From Candidatus Protochlamydia naegleriophila (GTDB lineage: Bacteria > Chlamydiota > Chlamydiia > Chlamydiales > Parachlamydiaceae), in contig NZ_LN879502.1 in NCBI RefSeq assembly GCF_001499655.1, positions 1,426,001-1,490,000 on the forward strand: a stretch of DNA of 64,000 nucleotides. Reading direction: 5' to 3'. Position numbers and translations under genes: made by a program. This document shows, piece by piece, positions 26,928 through 36,773 of this stretch (positions are counted from its first letter, which is position 1; every line of letters starts with the position of its first letter). The notes under the pieces were generated by a model. It made no database searches and was not told where the DNA came from. It was given only the letters and a program-made list of their open reading frames with translations.

Positions 26928-28343
26928 ATGTTTAATAGTTCTACGCCAAAGACTCTGAAACAGTTTTGGAGTCTTCTAACGAATCGGTGGGCATTCAGTT
27001 GTTTTGCCTTGCTTACATTCCAACAACTGATCGAAGCCTCAGCCACGGTTTGGTTAGTCACGATGGTGAAAAAGATTACTGCGGGAGAAAATTTTTTCCC
27101 TTATCTTTTCATTTATTTGGCAACTCTCGTCTTCCCCTATATTCCTGGATGTTTTGCGAACATTATCAAAATCTCATGGCGCCAAGAAGCGCAGCGCTCC
27201 TTTATTAATGCTTTTGTGTCATCTAATCGCAATCAGATCGGCGAATGGAGCAATAAGGGGATTCGCGAAGAGAAGTTATCGATTTTAACGGCCGAAGCGC
27301 CGAGTGCCTTGCAAGCACTGATCGATTATGTCTACGATCTTTATAGTTATGTCATTAGTGTTTTTTTTAATATCTTTGCCTTATCGGTCGTCGTCGAGCC
27401 CTTGTTTGGATTAGCCTATGCTGTTAGCGTCTTAATGGTGATTATGGTGATGAAGATTAAACGCCGTCTACAAAGACGTTTGACCAAGAAAGCTTTAACA
27501 GCACGGATTGATCTTTATCAATCGCTGCTAGCAGCCTGGGACAATGTTTTGCTTGGAAACCGGTATAATTTTAAATTATGGGAAGACAAAACGACGCAGA
27601 GGCTCAATCGCTGTTTGCAAAAGAATGTAGACCTGGAACGGTTTGATCAAGTATTAGCCATTGTCATTTCGCTATTAACCTGCATTCCTTCTTTACTTGT
27701 TGTTGTGTACTATATCTACGCCAATCGCTTTAGTGCGGCTAATTTAACAGCCTTTTTAGTCACCCTTCCCATTCTTTTTACCATCTTATCATATACCTAT
27801 CTAACGCTTAGCCTCATTTTTCGCTGGACGATGCACAAGAGCAAGCTGCTTTCCATCTATAAAGCGATTCAACCTACATCAGACGCTTACTTCGCCATGG
27901 AAAAGAAAGTGAAGTGGGGCAAAATTCAATTCGTTTTGTCTCCTGCAAAATCAGACGTCCATACATCTTTAGCCGCCCCTTCTTTTTTAACCTCTTACCA
28001 GGACCTTTTGACATACACTAAGAGCTCTGGACGTATCACAGTACGCGGAGAAAATGGAGCTGGCAAATCAACCTTGCTCATGCTGATCAAAAATGAGTTG
28101 TGTGATCGAGCCTTTTTCCTTCCAACCCAAAATCAACTAAGCTTTATTTCGGAAACCAATAAGTATTCGACTGGTGAATCCTTGCGAAATCGCATCTTAG
28201 AGATCATTGATAAGGTAGATGTGGACGTACTATTGCTGGATGAGTGGGATGCTAATTTAGATAAAGATAATCGAGAGATCCTTTCAGCTTTAATCGATGA
28301 ATGCGCGGCAAAAAAATGCGTCATCGAAGTTCGCCATCGTTAA
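26928..28343 (+). CDS. ABC-type membrane protein with an abbreviated nucleotide-binding domain
   Basis: A 471-residue protein. Residues 15-310 form about six transmembrane segments in the style of ABC exporters. A shortened ATPase part follows: Walker A GENGAGKST (about 374-382), a signature-like YSTGESLRNRI (about 410), Walker B VDVLLLDEWDANLD (about 432), and a switch histidine in VIEVRHR at the C-terminus. Only about 50 residues separate the two Walker motifs, roughly half the normal distance, so most of the helical subdomain is missing. It may be a reduced exporter, and the substrate is unknown. No ribosome site is visible. A TolC-like gene follows after a 360-base gap, which could be functional or chance. 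Confidence 0.75.
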   Translation: MFNSSTPKTLKQFWSLLTNRWAFSCFALLTFQQLIEASATVWLVTMVKKITAGENFFPYLFIYLATLVFPYIPGCFANIIKISWRQEAQRSFINAFVSSNRNQIGEWSNKGIREEKLSILTAEAPSALQALIDYVYDLYSYVISVFFNIFALSVVVEPLFGLAYAVSVLMVIMVMKIKRRLQRRLTKKALTARIDLYQSLLAAWDNVLLGNRYNFKLWEDKTTQRLNRCLQKNVDLERFDQVLAIVISLLTCIPSLLVVVYYIYANRFSAANLTAFLVTLPILFTILSYTYLTLSLIFRWTMHKSKLLSIYKAIQPTSDAYFAMEKKVKWGKIQFVLSPAKSDVHTSLAAPSFLTSYQDLLTYTKSSGRITVRGENGAGKSTLLMLIKNELCDRAFFLPTQNQLSFISETNKYSTGESLRNRILEIIDKVDVDVLLLDEWDANLDKDNREILSALIDECAAKKCVIEVRHR

Positions 28344-28359
28344 AATCCAGCTCTATTGG

Positions 28360-28400
28360 ATAGTATTCCCTCAATTTAAAAATGAGAGAATACTATTTTG
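28360..28400 (+). terminator. Rho-independent terminator
   Basis: Fourteen-base arms (ATAGTATTCCCTCA at 28360 against TGAGAGAATACTAT at 28383, one wobble mismatch) are followed by TTTTG, 17 bases after the stop codon of the ABC-type gene. Confidence 0.75.
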
Positions 28401-28738
28401 AAAAAATCATTTTCATTGTGTCTGCTGCCCAACAATTTGTCGCTAAAGCAAAAGGTTATGCGGTTTTGGGCTTCTTCTTTAAAAAATAATGCATGGCTTA
28501 TAACCGCTTGGCGATTCGATAAAAGGATCCCCTAGTTAATGCCACAAGAATCTTTGAATGCAGATAGCAATGAAGAGATGGAAATCCCCGTTTGCCAAGT
28601 GATTATGTCTTTGACCGGCAACCCACTTTTCCTTTATATCTAGGTGTGTCAAGTTGTGCGTCTTCACAAAGCAGCTTGCAGAAAATGCTCAATCTATAAA
28701 AACCGATGTTCAATCTGCTTTATCTGACAGGACTCTGC
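28401..28738. other. Non-coding gap, possibly holding gene remnants
   Basis: About 340 bases with short open stretches in several frames (for example QLAENAQSIKTDVQSALSD just before the next gene). None has a start, ribosome site or recognisable product. It may contain a decayed gene, but I cannot support one. Confidence 0.3.
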
Positions 28739-30373
28739 ATGCAGAATAAGCTCTTCTTTCCACAGCGCACGATCAATCGAATCCTCTTTACAGCCTTTCT
28801 TGGATTGAGTTGCCAAGGCTGTCAACTGATCGCACCCTACCAAACTCCTTGCACTCCGACCCCGCTTGCCTGGAAAAACACCCCTTCTTCAAATTTTCCA
28901 GACAGTTGGAAAACAGAAGAGCCATCAAAAGAGGCAGATACTGATCGGGCTCTGTCTAATGAAATGCCTGAACAGAAGGAATTGAATTTTGAAGAATGTA
29001 AGAAAGAATTTGAGTATTGGTGGGAAGTATTTGAAGACTCCACCTTAAGCGAACTAGAAAAACAAGCATTAGACTCTAGCTATACTTTATGGGCTGCATT
29101 AGAAAGAGTGATTCAGGCGCGTGCCGTTGCCCGCGTTGACCGTGCAGCTCTCATGCCTTCCATTAACTTTGCCCCTTCCTATAGCCGCAGTGGAATGCTC
29201 CTTGAAAATATCTTTGCCGGGCTTCTCTCTTCTCAACAGAACCAAGGTCAGGTCAATGCCGGATCAAGTTCTGGCGCAGCAGGTGCTTCAACTTCTGTTC
29301 CATCCTCCTTTCGAGCAGTACAAACGCAATACATGCTTCCTTTCGACTTAAATTATGAACTCGACCTATGGTATCAATTAACGAACAGTTATAATGCGGC
29401 TGTTTACAGCTCCCAAGCGGCAGCACAGGCTTATCTCAGCGTTTTACTGACCTTGACGGCTGATATTGCTTCCAATTACTTTCAGCTGCGCGATTTAGAT
29501 ACGCAACAAGTGATTTTGAAAAAAACGATTGAGGCAAGGCAAAAGGCTTTAGATATCAATCGAACGCGCTTCAAAGCAGGTTTGATTGTTTATCTTGACG
29601 TCAGCCGTGCAGAAGTGGAACTTGCACGTGCACAGGCCGACCTGGCAGATGTCCAGCGTTTGCGCGCCTTGCAAGTGAATATACTGGCTTCTCTAGTTGG
29701 CGTTCCAGCCCCCGTCTTTACGGTTACCTTTAATCCTTTGAAAAAGCCTCCTCCAACAATTCCTGCAGGCCTTCCCTCTGATTTGCTTTATCGCCGCCCA
29801 GACATTGCCGAGGCCGAACGCAGCTTAGCCTCAGCCTACTCCCAAATTGGAGTGGCCTATGCCTCTTTTTTTCCTTCACTCAATTTAAATGCAACACTTG
29901 GATTAGAAAGCCCTTTTGCACATTCACTCTTTTCATGGAAAGCAAGGCTGTGGGAAGTTGGCTTGAATGTCATGCAAAGTGTTTTTGACGGAGGACGCAA
30001 TTGCGCCAACCTGGCCTACACCAAGTCTGTTTTTCGAGAAACGCTAGCTAACTATCAGGAACGCGTCTTAACAGCTTTTCAAGATGTCGAAGACTCGCTC
30101 GTCAGCATACGCCAACGCGCTATTCAAGGACAAGCTCTTGAAACCGCCGTCACGGCTGCCAAAGAAACCCTCAATCTTTCACAAATGCGCTATGATCGAG
30201 GCCTTGTTAATTATTTAGACGTGGTCGATGCAGAGCGAACCCTCCTAGAAACAGAGCAAAATTCTGCTATCGTTTTAGGCGATCGCTACGTCGCAACGGT
30301 GCGGCTAATCAAAGCTCTAGGCGGCGGCTGGGGTGAGATTTCTTATTATCCAAGGTGTTGGGAGACTGATTAA
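28739..30373 (+). CDS. Outer-membrane efflux factor, NodT/OprM (TolC-like) lipoprotein
   Basis: About 544 residues from the ATG at 28739, chosen over one at 28706 because of an AGGA site and because a signal sequence then begins close to the N-terminus. A cysteine-containing signal peptide (FLGLSCQGCQLIAPYQTP) suggests a lipoprotein. Two efflux repeats follow: a first with EFEYWWEVFEDSTLSELEKQ and a second ending MRYDRGLVNYLDVVDAERTL. RADIVxAE-like RPDIAEAERSLASAYSQIGV lies between them. Such proteins form trimeric tunnels across the outer membrane for tripartite pumps. No periplasmic adaptor gene is adjacent. The 70-residue insertion after the signal peptide is longer than usual. Confidence 0.9.
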   Translation: MQNKLFFPQRTINRILFTAFLGLSCQGCQLIAPYQTPCTPTPLAWKNTPSSNFPDSWKTEEPSKEADTDRALSNEMPEQKELNFEECKKEFEYWWEVFEDSTLSELEKQALDSSYTLWAALERVIQARAVARVDRAALMPSINFAPSYSRSGMLLENIFAGLLSSQQNQGQVNAGSSSGAAGASTSVPSSFRAVQTQYMLPFDLNYELDLWYQLTNSYNAAVYSSQAAAQAYLSVLLTLTADIASNYFQLRDLDTQQVILKKTIEARQKALDINRTRFKAGLIVYLDVSRAEVELARAQADLADVQRLRALQVNILASLVGVPAPVFTVTFNPLKKPPPTIPAGLPSDLLYRRPDIAEAERSLASAYSQIGVAYASFFPSLNLNATLGLESPFAHSLFSWKARLWEVGLNVMQSVFDGGRNCANLAYTKSVFRETLANYQERVLTAFQDVEDSLVSIRQRAIQGQALETAVTAAKETLNLSQMRYDRGLVNYLDVVDAERTLLETEQNSAIVLGDRYVATVRLIKALGGGWGEISYYPRCWETD

Positions 30374-30504
30374 CCCCTAAGCTTAACCAAAATCTTTCAA
30401 ATCAAATTTTGTTCAACTAATTAATAATGCTCTTATTTTTTCAGGCTTTGTTTAATTTTTTAAATTAATAACACCAAAACCTTTTTTTATTTTTTGGAGT
30501 CATA

Positions 30505-31126
30505 ATGCCCTATTCGATAAAGGATTTTCCTATTCTTACCAACAACTTTCCTCTTTCCGATTCTTCTTCTCAAAGTCAACAAAGAACGCAGTCTTCCAAT
30601 TTTTCACGGATCAGGCATCCTTTCAAACCGCTGAAAAACGATGCCAGACTCTCCCTATCTTTTATTTTAAATTCCCTCGTTGATTCTCCTCCCATCCGAA
30701 TGCCATCCCTTTTTTTAGTTGAGTCAGACTGTGTTAAGATACAGCTACAAACTTCCGAAGGACTTTATTTCGGCGGATTCCTTACACTTAAAAAAAGAGG
30801 GCCGAGGAGTCTTTCATTACAAAAATGGGGATATGTTTAAGGGAATCTTTAAAGATGACCAAATCTTTGATGGTGTTTACACCTGCAGAAATGGATTGAC
30901 TTACACCGGACAATTCGAGAATGGGCGTCTCATCCAAGGGACAACCTATAAAAAGATCAATGACAGCACGCGCCGCCACTCCAGTATTAAAAACTACACA
31001 ATCAGCGGAAAAAATTGCCTAAGTAAAATACCTAAGCCTAAGAAAATAGCAAGCGACAATTCAACCGTCTCATCTAAGCAAATTGTTTTTAAAAATTATA
31101 TCCCTTCTCAAACCAATAATCCATAA
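30505..31126 (+). pseudogene. MORN-repeat protein, frame broken at an A7 run
   Basis: A good GGAG site precedes the ATG at 30505. The frame runs MPYSIKDFPILTNNF... through SEGLYFGGF, then leaves the MORN pattern at CTT-AAAAAAA-G (A run 30790-30796) and stops at 30840. If one A is omitted, the reading becomes LKKEGRGVFHYKNGDMFKG and continues through IFKDDQIFDGVY and NGLTYTGQFENGRLIQG, stopping at 31126. These are MORN repeats (YxGxFxNGxxxG). The whole product would be about 206 residues. It may be a true one-base insertion, a sequencing error, or a gene rescued by polymerase slippage. MORN proteins often contact membranes or host phospholipids. Confidence 0.65.
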
Positions 31127-31224
31127 ATTATGGTTTAAAAGCAATTAAAGTAAAAACAAAATTTAATTGACTACATTAAATGATTTTATTACAATAATAA
31201 ATATTTAATTGGAGTAATAATTTT

Positions 31225-31608
31225 ATGACATTACAAAATTTAAACAATGCTTTTGAAACAGTTGAAAAATGTTTAAATTGGATGGGATATATTCCAGTTG
31301 TGGGGACCCTATCAGGTTGTGCACGTTATAGTTTTGGCGAACTGCAATTCACGATGGCGATTGCCATAGCGGCAATCAACTACGTTGGCGCTGTCTTTGC
31401 AGAGAATGAAGAAAGACAACGCAACTTAGAGTCGAGAACGGTTAAATCTCTCGAATATGCCGTGCATGGGTGTTTGAACATGGGAAGAGCTTTCTTAGAG
31501 ATTGTTCCTTTTGTAAGTTTGGTGACTTGTTTGCCATACGATTTAAGGGGGGAAAAATGGATGGTTTATGCTGATACTGAAAATCACCCCAGATTGGCTG
31601 TACAATAA
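31225..31608 (+). CDS. Small bilobed hydrophobic protein (Inc-like candidate)
   Basis: A 127-residue protein with a GGAG site about ten bases before the ATG. Two hydrophobic stretches lie at residues 20-37 and 47-62 (FTMAIAIAAINYVGAVFAEN), and a third at about 88-105. No signal peptide is seen. The region between is charged (ENEERQRNLESRT). Paired hydrophobic segments close together are the usual mark of chlamydial inclusion-membrane proteins, so this is a candidate. No sequence family is recognised. Confidence 0.55.
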   Translation: MTLQNLNNAFETVEKCLNWMGYIPVVGTLSGCARYSFGELQFTMAIAIAAINYVGAVFAENEERQRNLESRTVKSLEYAVHGCLNMGRAFLEIVPFVSLVTCLPYDLRGEKWMVYADTENHPRLAVQ

Positions 31609-31789
31609 GAACAATTTGTCAACTCGTCATGGGGCTTTAGACCTCTTCTTGACTCGTGGAGTTTCCATCCAGGTAGGGGACGCTTAATCGGATGTAACTA
31701 GCTTACTAACAAGTCCTTTATATCGTTTGACAATTAACATTTTTTAAATTAAATTAAATTACTCGATATTCATAAAAGGTTAGGAGAGC

Positions 31790-34700
31790 ATGCGATCCTT
31801 TTTCTCTTCTCGTTTGTTCATTTTTTTTGCATTTCTTTGTTTCTTAATTGCAATTTTCATGGCAGCACTCCCCTCGGTGGTGAGTACGGAATGGGGAAGA
31901 AAGCAGGTTGTTGCGTGGATTAATCGTTCCATACCAGGACAGATTGAGATCCGCTCCCTCAACCTACATTGGGGAAAAGGGCAAGTCTTAGAAGGGATTT
32001 TATTAAAGGATCCTGAAGGGCAGTCTGTTTTAGGAATAGAAAAATTTACAACAGATGCGACCCTTTTGCAGCTCTTGCGCAAGAGCACGCGCCTCGGATA
32101 TACGCATTTACAGGAATTAAACGCAGCCATCGTAGCTGATGATAGAGGGATTAGCAATCTCCAAAGAGCCCTTGGATTGGATAAAGAGGGTGATCATCCC
32201 CGCCTTCCCCCATCCACCATTTTGCTTTCAGACGTCAATGGCACAATCGCCTTGTTTGCCGATGGCAATCCGCTTGCGGCTCGCTTGACTGGTACGACAC
32301 GTCAAGATCACTTAGCAGGAAACTTTGAAGTTGACATTACTCTTCCAGGGCTCTATGCCAATAATTGGGAAGAATTGACGCATGATGCTCAAAAATATTT
32401 AAGCATCGATGGAAGTAAAGATGCCAACATGCATGCAAAAATTGTCAATTTTCCAGTTGATTTGCTCGACCGTTTACTCGCGTTAAAAAGGCCTGACCTT
32501 AATACCCTTTTTCATTCTCTCTTTGGTGACAGACTGAATTTAGTCATTAATAAGGTGCCGAGCCAAGAAGGGTTAGCTTTTAATTTAAATGCTTCGTCGC
32601 CGCTTATGCAAGGCGACGTGAAGGGGAAAATCTCCAAAGGTATTTTCACCCTACAGGAGCCCGCAGCCTTTAATTTCGGCTTAAAACCTGATGCTATTAC
32701 CCCTTTCACTCATTATCACTTTGAGCTGTCTGAGGCAACCACGCTTAAGTTTTTATTTCAAGACATTCATTTACCACTCGCCTTCTTAGATAGTGAAGCT
32801 CAAATAGATTCGTGCCAATTTGGCTTTAAGGCGCAAGCTGAATTGCTACCTGCGATGTTAGAAATCCCTCCTGTTGGAGAGGTAAAAATTCTATCGCTGA
32901 AGACACTCTTAGAGTCTCCTCTTTGCCATTCAACGATCAGCGTTCAAGTCATCGGCCAAGGTCAGCAGGAGCAGGAAAAGTTTAACATTCATTTTGAATC
33001 CCTATTTAGTAAGCCAACGCATGCACGCAATTTAAAAGATCAGTTGCGCCAAAACATGGAATTGTCGCTAAAGGCTTCGCATCTGCCTTTGAAATTGATT
33101 TCGGCTCTTGAGAACTATCCAAGTATTATCAAGCAAGCAGGATCATTTGCCGATCTCCAGCTTTCTCTTAAACAAAAAGGGATGGATGATTTAGCTTTAA
33201 CTGTATCGATGCATACGCCTCAAATCGTTCTCAATCAAGCGCAGTTTAAAATTGGGAATGGATTAACTTTAATGGCCCCCCTTAACTTAAGCTGGATTTT
33301 TGCACCAGATTGCCTTCAAACGCTGTTTTCTTCCGATCAATTTGCATTGGATGAACCTTGCCCCGTTTTATTGACTGTTCGTCGCTTACAATTACCTTTA
33401 GATGTTCAGAGCAAAGGACGCATACAAATTGAGTCGACTGTTAAGCTCGTTCAATTCTCTCATCTTACCTCTTTGGGAAGTGTTCAATTAAAAGATATCC
33501 TTTTAAAAATTGATGGAGAGAGTTTATCTGAATTTCAAACTCAATTAACCTCACAGCTCTCCTTTTTAAAAAGCGATGGTTTCTATTCTCCCTTACTCAA
33601 TCGCCCTGTTCAGTTTAATCTTGCTTCAACGATCAAAATTGATGCCGATGAGCGCGTGGACTTCCCATCCATTTCTTTGCAAATGCAAAATTCCAGCTTT
33701 AAAACGGAGTTAGAAGGGCGTTTGACCAATCAGCGCATTTTCGTTTTGAGCCGGCCTTTCCAGATGCAATATCAGATGACTCCGGAAGCCTTGCAAGAAC
33801 TCAATTTGTCCTATAATCTCGATCTGCCTACGCTGCAAATTCCATCTACCGTCAATTTTATAACTGAACCGACTCAGTTTGACTTGAAGACCCAGAATCT
33901 AGCTTCTCTAATTGCTAAGGGACGATTTACAGTTGATCGAGTTGAAGCGCAAAAGAACAATGCCTTATTGACATTTGAACAGCTAATATTGAATTGGTCT
34001 GTAAATGCGAGCCAAAATAGCGCTTTGTTTGACTTAAAGACTTTGGCATATGCCGACTCTAATCGCCAAAAACCAAGTCAAATTAATGCTAAACTTCATT
34101 TAAATCATTGGCTTTCTACTGAATACCAAGTCAATTTTGAGCATGCAAAAGCTGAAATTGCAACCGATTTTAAGCAGCTTCCCACCGCCTTTGTCAGTCT
34201 TGTTTTCAATCAGAAGGATTTGAGTCCTTTGATTGGTCCAAGTATTGACTTAGACTTAAAGACTCTGATTGATCGCGATCAACAGGCGCCAGCTTATTGG
34301 GATATGTATATCGACAGTGGCTTTTTCCACGCTAAAACCCGCTTAAAAATCGACCGTGCTATTACTTTGTATGAATCGACCAATCCGTCTGGTGAAATGC
34401 GTTGGACATTAACCCCTGAAGGCTATCGCTACCTTTATTCGCTCCTTGCTTCAGAAAGCAAAACACAACTGACTCTTGCAGAACCTGTCAGCCTAGTTGG
34501 AAGTTTAACTAATTTATACATTCCACTTCCCTTTTCTTTAGCTGCTGCAGAAAAGGGCCAGATAGCTTTTCAATTCAATACAACACCAATTCAGTGGAAA
34601 GAGCTTCCCATGCTTTCTCCTGTCAAAGTTGAGGGCAAAGTAGAAAGCAGTAACTTAGCAGAAGAGTTTCTCTTTTCACTCCGCTCTTCCTCTAAAGACT

Positions 34701-35884
34701 CATCTGTTTCTATCGATGGAAAATTGGCACAGTTTTTTGATGCAAACGGTAAGTTGCGGAACTGGCAGCAGGCCTCCTTGATGACAAATGTTCAAGCGCG
34801 CAAACTTCCAGCTCAGTGGGTGCAAACATTGCTCTTTTTAAACGAAAAAGATTTAAACCGCATTCAAGCCTTGCTTGGCGATACAATTGAGGCCGATTTC
34901 AATATTCAACTACAGCAATTGTCTGGTCCGGTTCAGGGGCATATTTCAGGAGTTAATGGCTATGCGAAGATCAATGGAATGTTCAAACAAGGAATATTGA
35001 CTCTCCAAGATCCTTTGGAATGGCAAATACGAGTCACTCCCCTATTAGGCCGCTCAATGCTGGAAGGAAGCATGCCGATTTTGAGTACAGCCATTGATTC
35101 GGAAAAACCCCTCACACTCTATATCGACCCTGCTGGGTTTTCATGCCAACTGCTCCCCTTCGAGTTCAGCAAGTTATCGATCGAAAAAGGAATAATCGAT
35201 CTTGGAAAAATCCGCTTCCGCAACGAAGGAGAGCTACGCTCCATCTTGAGTTTCATTCGCCCCATTGCAGAAGATCAATTTACAATCTGGTTTACTCCTC
35301 TTTATTTTCAGCTCAATAAGGGGCAATTATCTCTTAAACGGCTCGACCTGCTTGTCGCTAACCAATATACACTGGCTAGTTGGGGCGATATTGACTTGAA
35401 CACGCAAAAAATGAATCTTGTTTTGGGGCTGAGCGCACAGTCGCTGCGCTATGCATTCAACATTCAAGGTTTGGATCAAAATTATTTTTTACAGATTCCG
35501 ATTAAAGGCCGCAAAGGGCACATTGAAATCGATAAAAAGCGAGCAGCTGGCCGCATTAGCGCTTTAGTCGCTCAACTACATGGTGACCCCAAAGCTAAAT
35601 TGCTTGGTAATGTTCTTGAAGCAGCAATGTCTAATCAATTTGATCCAACACCTCCAGCTCCAACGACTCAGCCATTCCCTTGGATTCATGAGTTCAAAGA
35701 TTCTACAAGCGAGCAAGAGTCAGCAGCTGAATTAAGTGTTCCGCAAGGTGAAAAAGACAATTCTTCCGAAAACATCAAGTCTGTAAAAGAAAAGAAGAAA
35801 AAGCTTAAAGATTTGAACGCTAATGACTTGATTAAAGGGTTGGAAGAAGGCGCATCTGGACTTCTGGAGAAATTAATCAAATAA
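31790..35884 (+). CDS. Very large AsmA/TamB-like envelope protein
   Basis: A 1364-residue protein with a GGAG site three bases before the ATG. It has a single N-terminal transmembrane anchor (residues 8-27), and PSVVSTEWGRKQVVAWINRS followed by IEIRSLNLHWGKGQVLEGI is typical of the start of AsmA-like proteins. The long body is rich in short amphipathic beta-strands (LNLVINKVPSQEGLAFNLNA and similar). Such proteins form bridge-like beta grooves thought to carry lipids between the inner and outer membranes. The C-terminal 90 residues are charged and Pro/Lys-rich, ending ASGLLEKLIK. The family call rests on architecture and the N-terminal signature. A terminator separates it from the convergent gene. 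Confidence 0.7.
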   Translation: MRSFFSSRLFIFFAFLCFLIAIFMAALPSVVSTEWGRKQVVAWINRSIPGQIEIRSLNLHWGKGQVLEGILLKDPEGQSVLGIEKFTTDATLLQLLRKSTRLGYTHLQELNAAIVADDRGISNLQRALGLDKEGDHPRLPPSTILLSDVNGTIALFADGNPLAARLTGTTRQDHLAGNFEVDITLPGLYANNWEELTHDAQKYLSIDGSKDANMHAKIVNFPVDLLDRLLALKRPDLNTLFHSLFGDRLNLVINKVPSQEGLAFNLNASSPLMQGDVKGKISKGIFTLQEPAAFNFGLKPDAITPFTHYHFELSEATTLKFLFQDIHLPLAFLDSEAQIDSCQFGFKAQAELLPAMLEIPPVGEVKILSLKTLLESPLCHSTISVQVIGQGQQEQEKFNIHFESLFSKPTHARNLKDQLRQNMELSLKASHLPLKLISALENYPSIIKQAGSFADLQLSLKQKGMDDLALTVSMHTPQIVLNQAQFKIGNGLTLMAPLNLSWIFAPDCLQTLFSSDQFALDEPCPVLLTVRRLQLPLDVQSKGRIQIESTVKLVQFSHLTSLGSVQLKDILLKIDGESLSEFQTQLTSQLSFLKSDGFYSPLLNRPVQFNLASTIKIDADERVDFPSISLQMQNSSFKTELEGRLTNQRIFVLSRPFQMQYQMTPEALQELNLSYNLDLPTLQIPSTVNFITEPTQFDLKTQNLASLIAKGRFTVDRVEAQKNNALLTFEQLILNWSVNASQNSALFDLKTLAYADSNRQKPSQINAKLHLNHWLSTEYQVNFEHAKAEIATDFKQLPTAFVSLVFNQKDLSPLIGPSIDLDLKTLIDRDQQAPAYWDMYIDSGFFHAKTRLKIDRAITLYESTNPSGEMRWTLTPEGYRYLYSLLASESKTQLTLAEPVSLVGSLTNLYIPLPFSLAAAEKGQIAFQFNTTPIQWKELPMLSPVKVEGKVESSNLAEEFLFSLRSSSKDSSVSIDGKLAQFFDANGKLRNWQQASLMTNVQARKLPAQWVQTLLFLNEKDLNRIQALLGDTIEADFNIQLQQLSGPVQGHISGVNGYAKINGMFKQGILTLQDPLEWQIRVTPLLGRSMLEGSMPILSTAIDSEKPLTLYIDPAGFSCQLLPFEFSKLSIEKGIIDLGKIRFRNEGELRSILSFIRPIAEDQFTIWFTPLYFQLNKGQLSLKRLDLLVANQYTLASWGDIDLNTQKMNLVLGLSAQSLRYAFNIQGLDQNYFLQIPIKGRKGHIEIDKKRAAGRISALVAQLHGDPKAKLLGNVLEAAMSNQFDPTPPAPTTQPFPWIHEFKDSTSEQESAAELSVPQGEKDNSSENIKSVKEKKKKLKDLNANDLIKGLEEGASGLLEKLIK

Positions 35885-35906
35885 TCTTGTTTGAAACTTT
35901 CGAAGT

Positions 35907-35941
35907 CTGGCTGGTTATGGGAAAATCCCATAACCAGCCAG
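35907..35941. terminator. Hairpin terminator between convergent genes
   Basis: Perfect 15-base arms (CTGGCTGGTTATGGG and its complement) with a five-base loop lie 22 bases after the stop of the AsmA-like gene and eight bases beyond the stop of the convergent secreted-protein gene. Confidence 0.8.
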
Positions 35942-35949
35942 TCCTATCT

Positions 35950-36375
35950 CTAATCGATTCTAGTTAAAGTTTCTTCCCCAACTAAAGCTTGCCCTAAAAT
36001 TGTCCAATGCCCTTTTAAATGCCTGCGATGAATTTCATAAACTTGAACTCCTGGCAATTCTGAAAGCGGATTGACAGCATCTGAAAAGACGAAGGATAAT
36101 TGCCCATTTTCTAAGAAGCCTGTTCCAATTTCGCTTGTACCGTCATCGAAAAGCCAATTTGCAGCAAAAATCTCTCCAGCCCGTGTTAGCGTGACGATAC
36201 CTGTATAGGTTGTTTGGGTAAATGGATTAAATCCTCTTACGCGGTAAGTTTGAGAGCTCTGGCTGGCGTCAAATAAATCGGAATGGTGATGATGGAAATC
36301 CGAGTGACTAGAGTCTGCATGAACAAGTCCAACGCTGCTGAATACCATCATAGCGGCAAAAAGTAACTTTCTCAT
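35950..36375 (-). CDS. Small secreted protein, His-rich after the signal peptide
   Basis: About 141 residues from the ATG at 36375, which is preceded by an AAAGGAG site. An upstream in-frame start at 36399 would place this site inside the gene, so it is less likely. The signal peptide MRKLLFAAMMVFSSVGLVHA is clear. The mature part begins DSSHSDFHHHHSD, which could bind metal. It continues as a compact beta domain (TYTGIVTLTRAGEIFAANW, then FLENGQLSFVFSDAV) resembling small secreted domains of unknown function. No partner is evident, because the neighbour on the left is convergent and the Tn3 derivative lies on the right. Confidence 0.75.
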   Translation of the reverse strand: MRKLLFAAMMVFSSVGLVHADSSHSDFHHHHSDLFDASQSSQTYRVRGFNPFTQTTYTGIVTLTRAGEIFAANWLFDDGTSEIGTGFLENGQLSFVFSDAVNPLSELPGVQVYEIHRRHLKGHWTILGQALVGEETLTRID

Positions 36376-36609
36376 TATCAATTCTCCTTTTTTGGTCAAA
36401 ATTTTAATTTTATTTCCCCAGTTTTTTTTCCAGGGTGCTCAACTAAATTTCTAGTAAACCAAGAAACCGTTTCTTTCAATAGGGTTACCTCTATGGTTTA
36501 AACTTTTTAATTTATAGAGAATGCAAGCGCATACTTCAAGTCTTAATTTTAATTATTTCATTTATCCCCTTTTACACCTCAATGTTCAGCTAATAGCTGA
36601 ATAAGAATT
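36376..36609. promoter_or_regulatory. Upstream region with a 15-base palindrome
   Basis: The 234 bases between the secreted-protein gene and the Tn3 derivative contain AAGAAAC-C-GTTTCTT at 36461-36475, a perfect odd palindrome about 86 bases upstream of the ATG. It could be an operator. The five bases 36605-36609 (GAATT) are the left copy of the transposon target duplication. Confidence 0.35.
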
Positions 36610-36647
36610 GGGGTCTGGAGAGCAATGGAACAGAAAACCGACTTAAG
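36610..36647 (+). repeat. Left terminal inverted repeat of the Tn3 derivative
   Basis: A 38-base Tn3-type end starting GGGGTCTGGAGAGC. It matches the right end at 35 of 38 positions, and similarity continues about seven bases further (GGATTTT). Confidence 0.9.
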
Positions 36648-36773
36648 GATTTTTATCTGACAAACCAATGAATAATGGCAATTAATTTAGCCTAGGAGAA
36701 TGATACTTTAGATGTTTTCTGAGCTGCTTACTATAATGACTGTAAAGCCATATTGAATCATCGTAAATCCTTT

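Noticed and set aside
30719-31126. Separate MORN gene starting at a TTG
   Set aside because: The TTG lacks a ribosome site and the first 20 residues are antithetic to the MORN pattern. A one-base shift in the upstream gene explains the data better.
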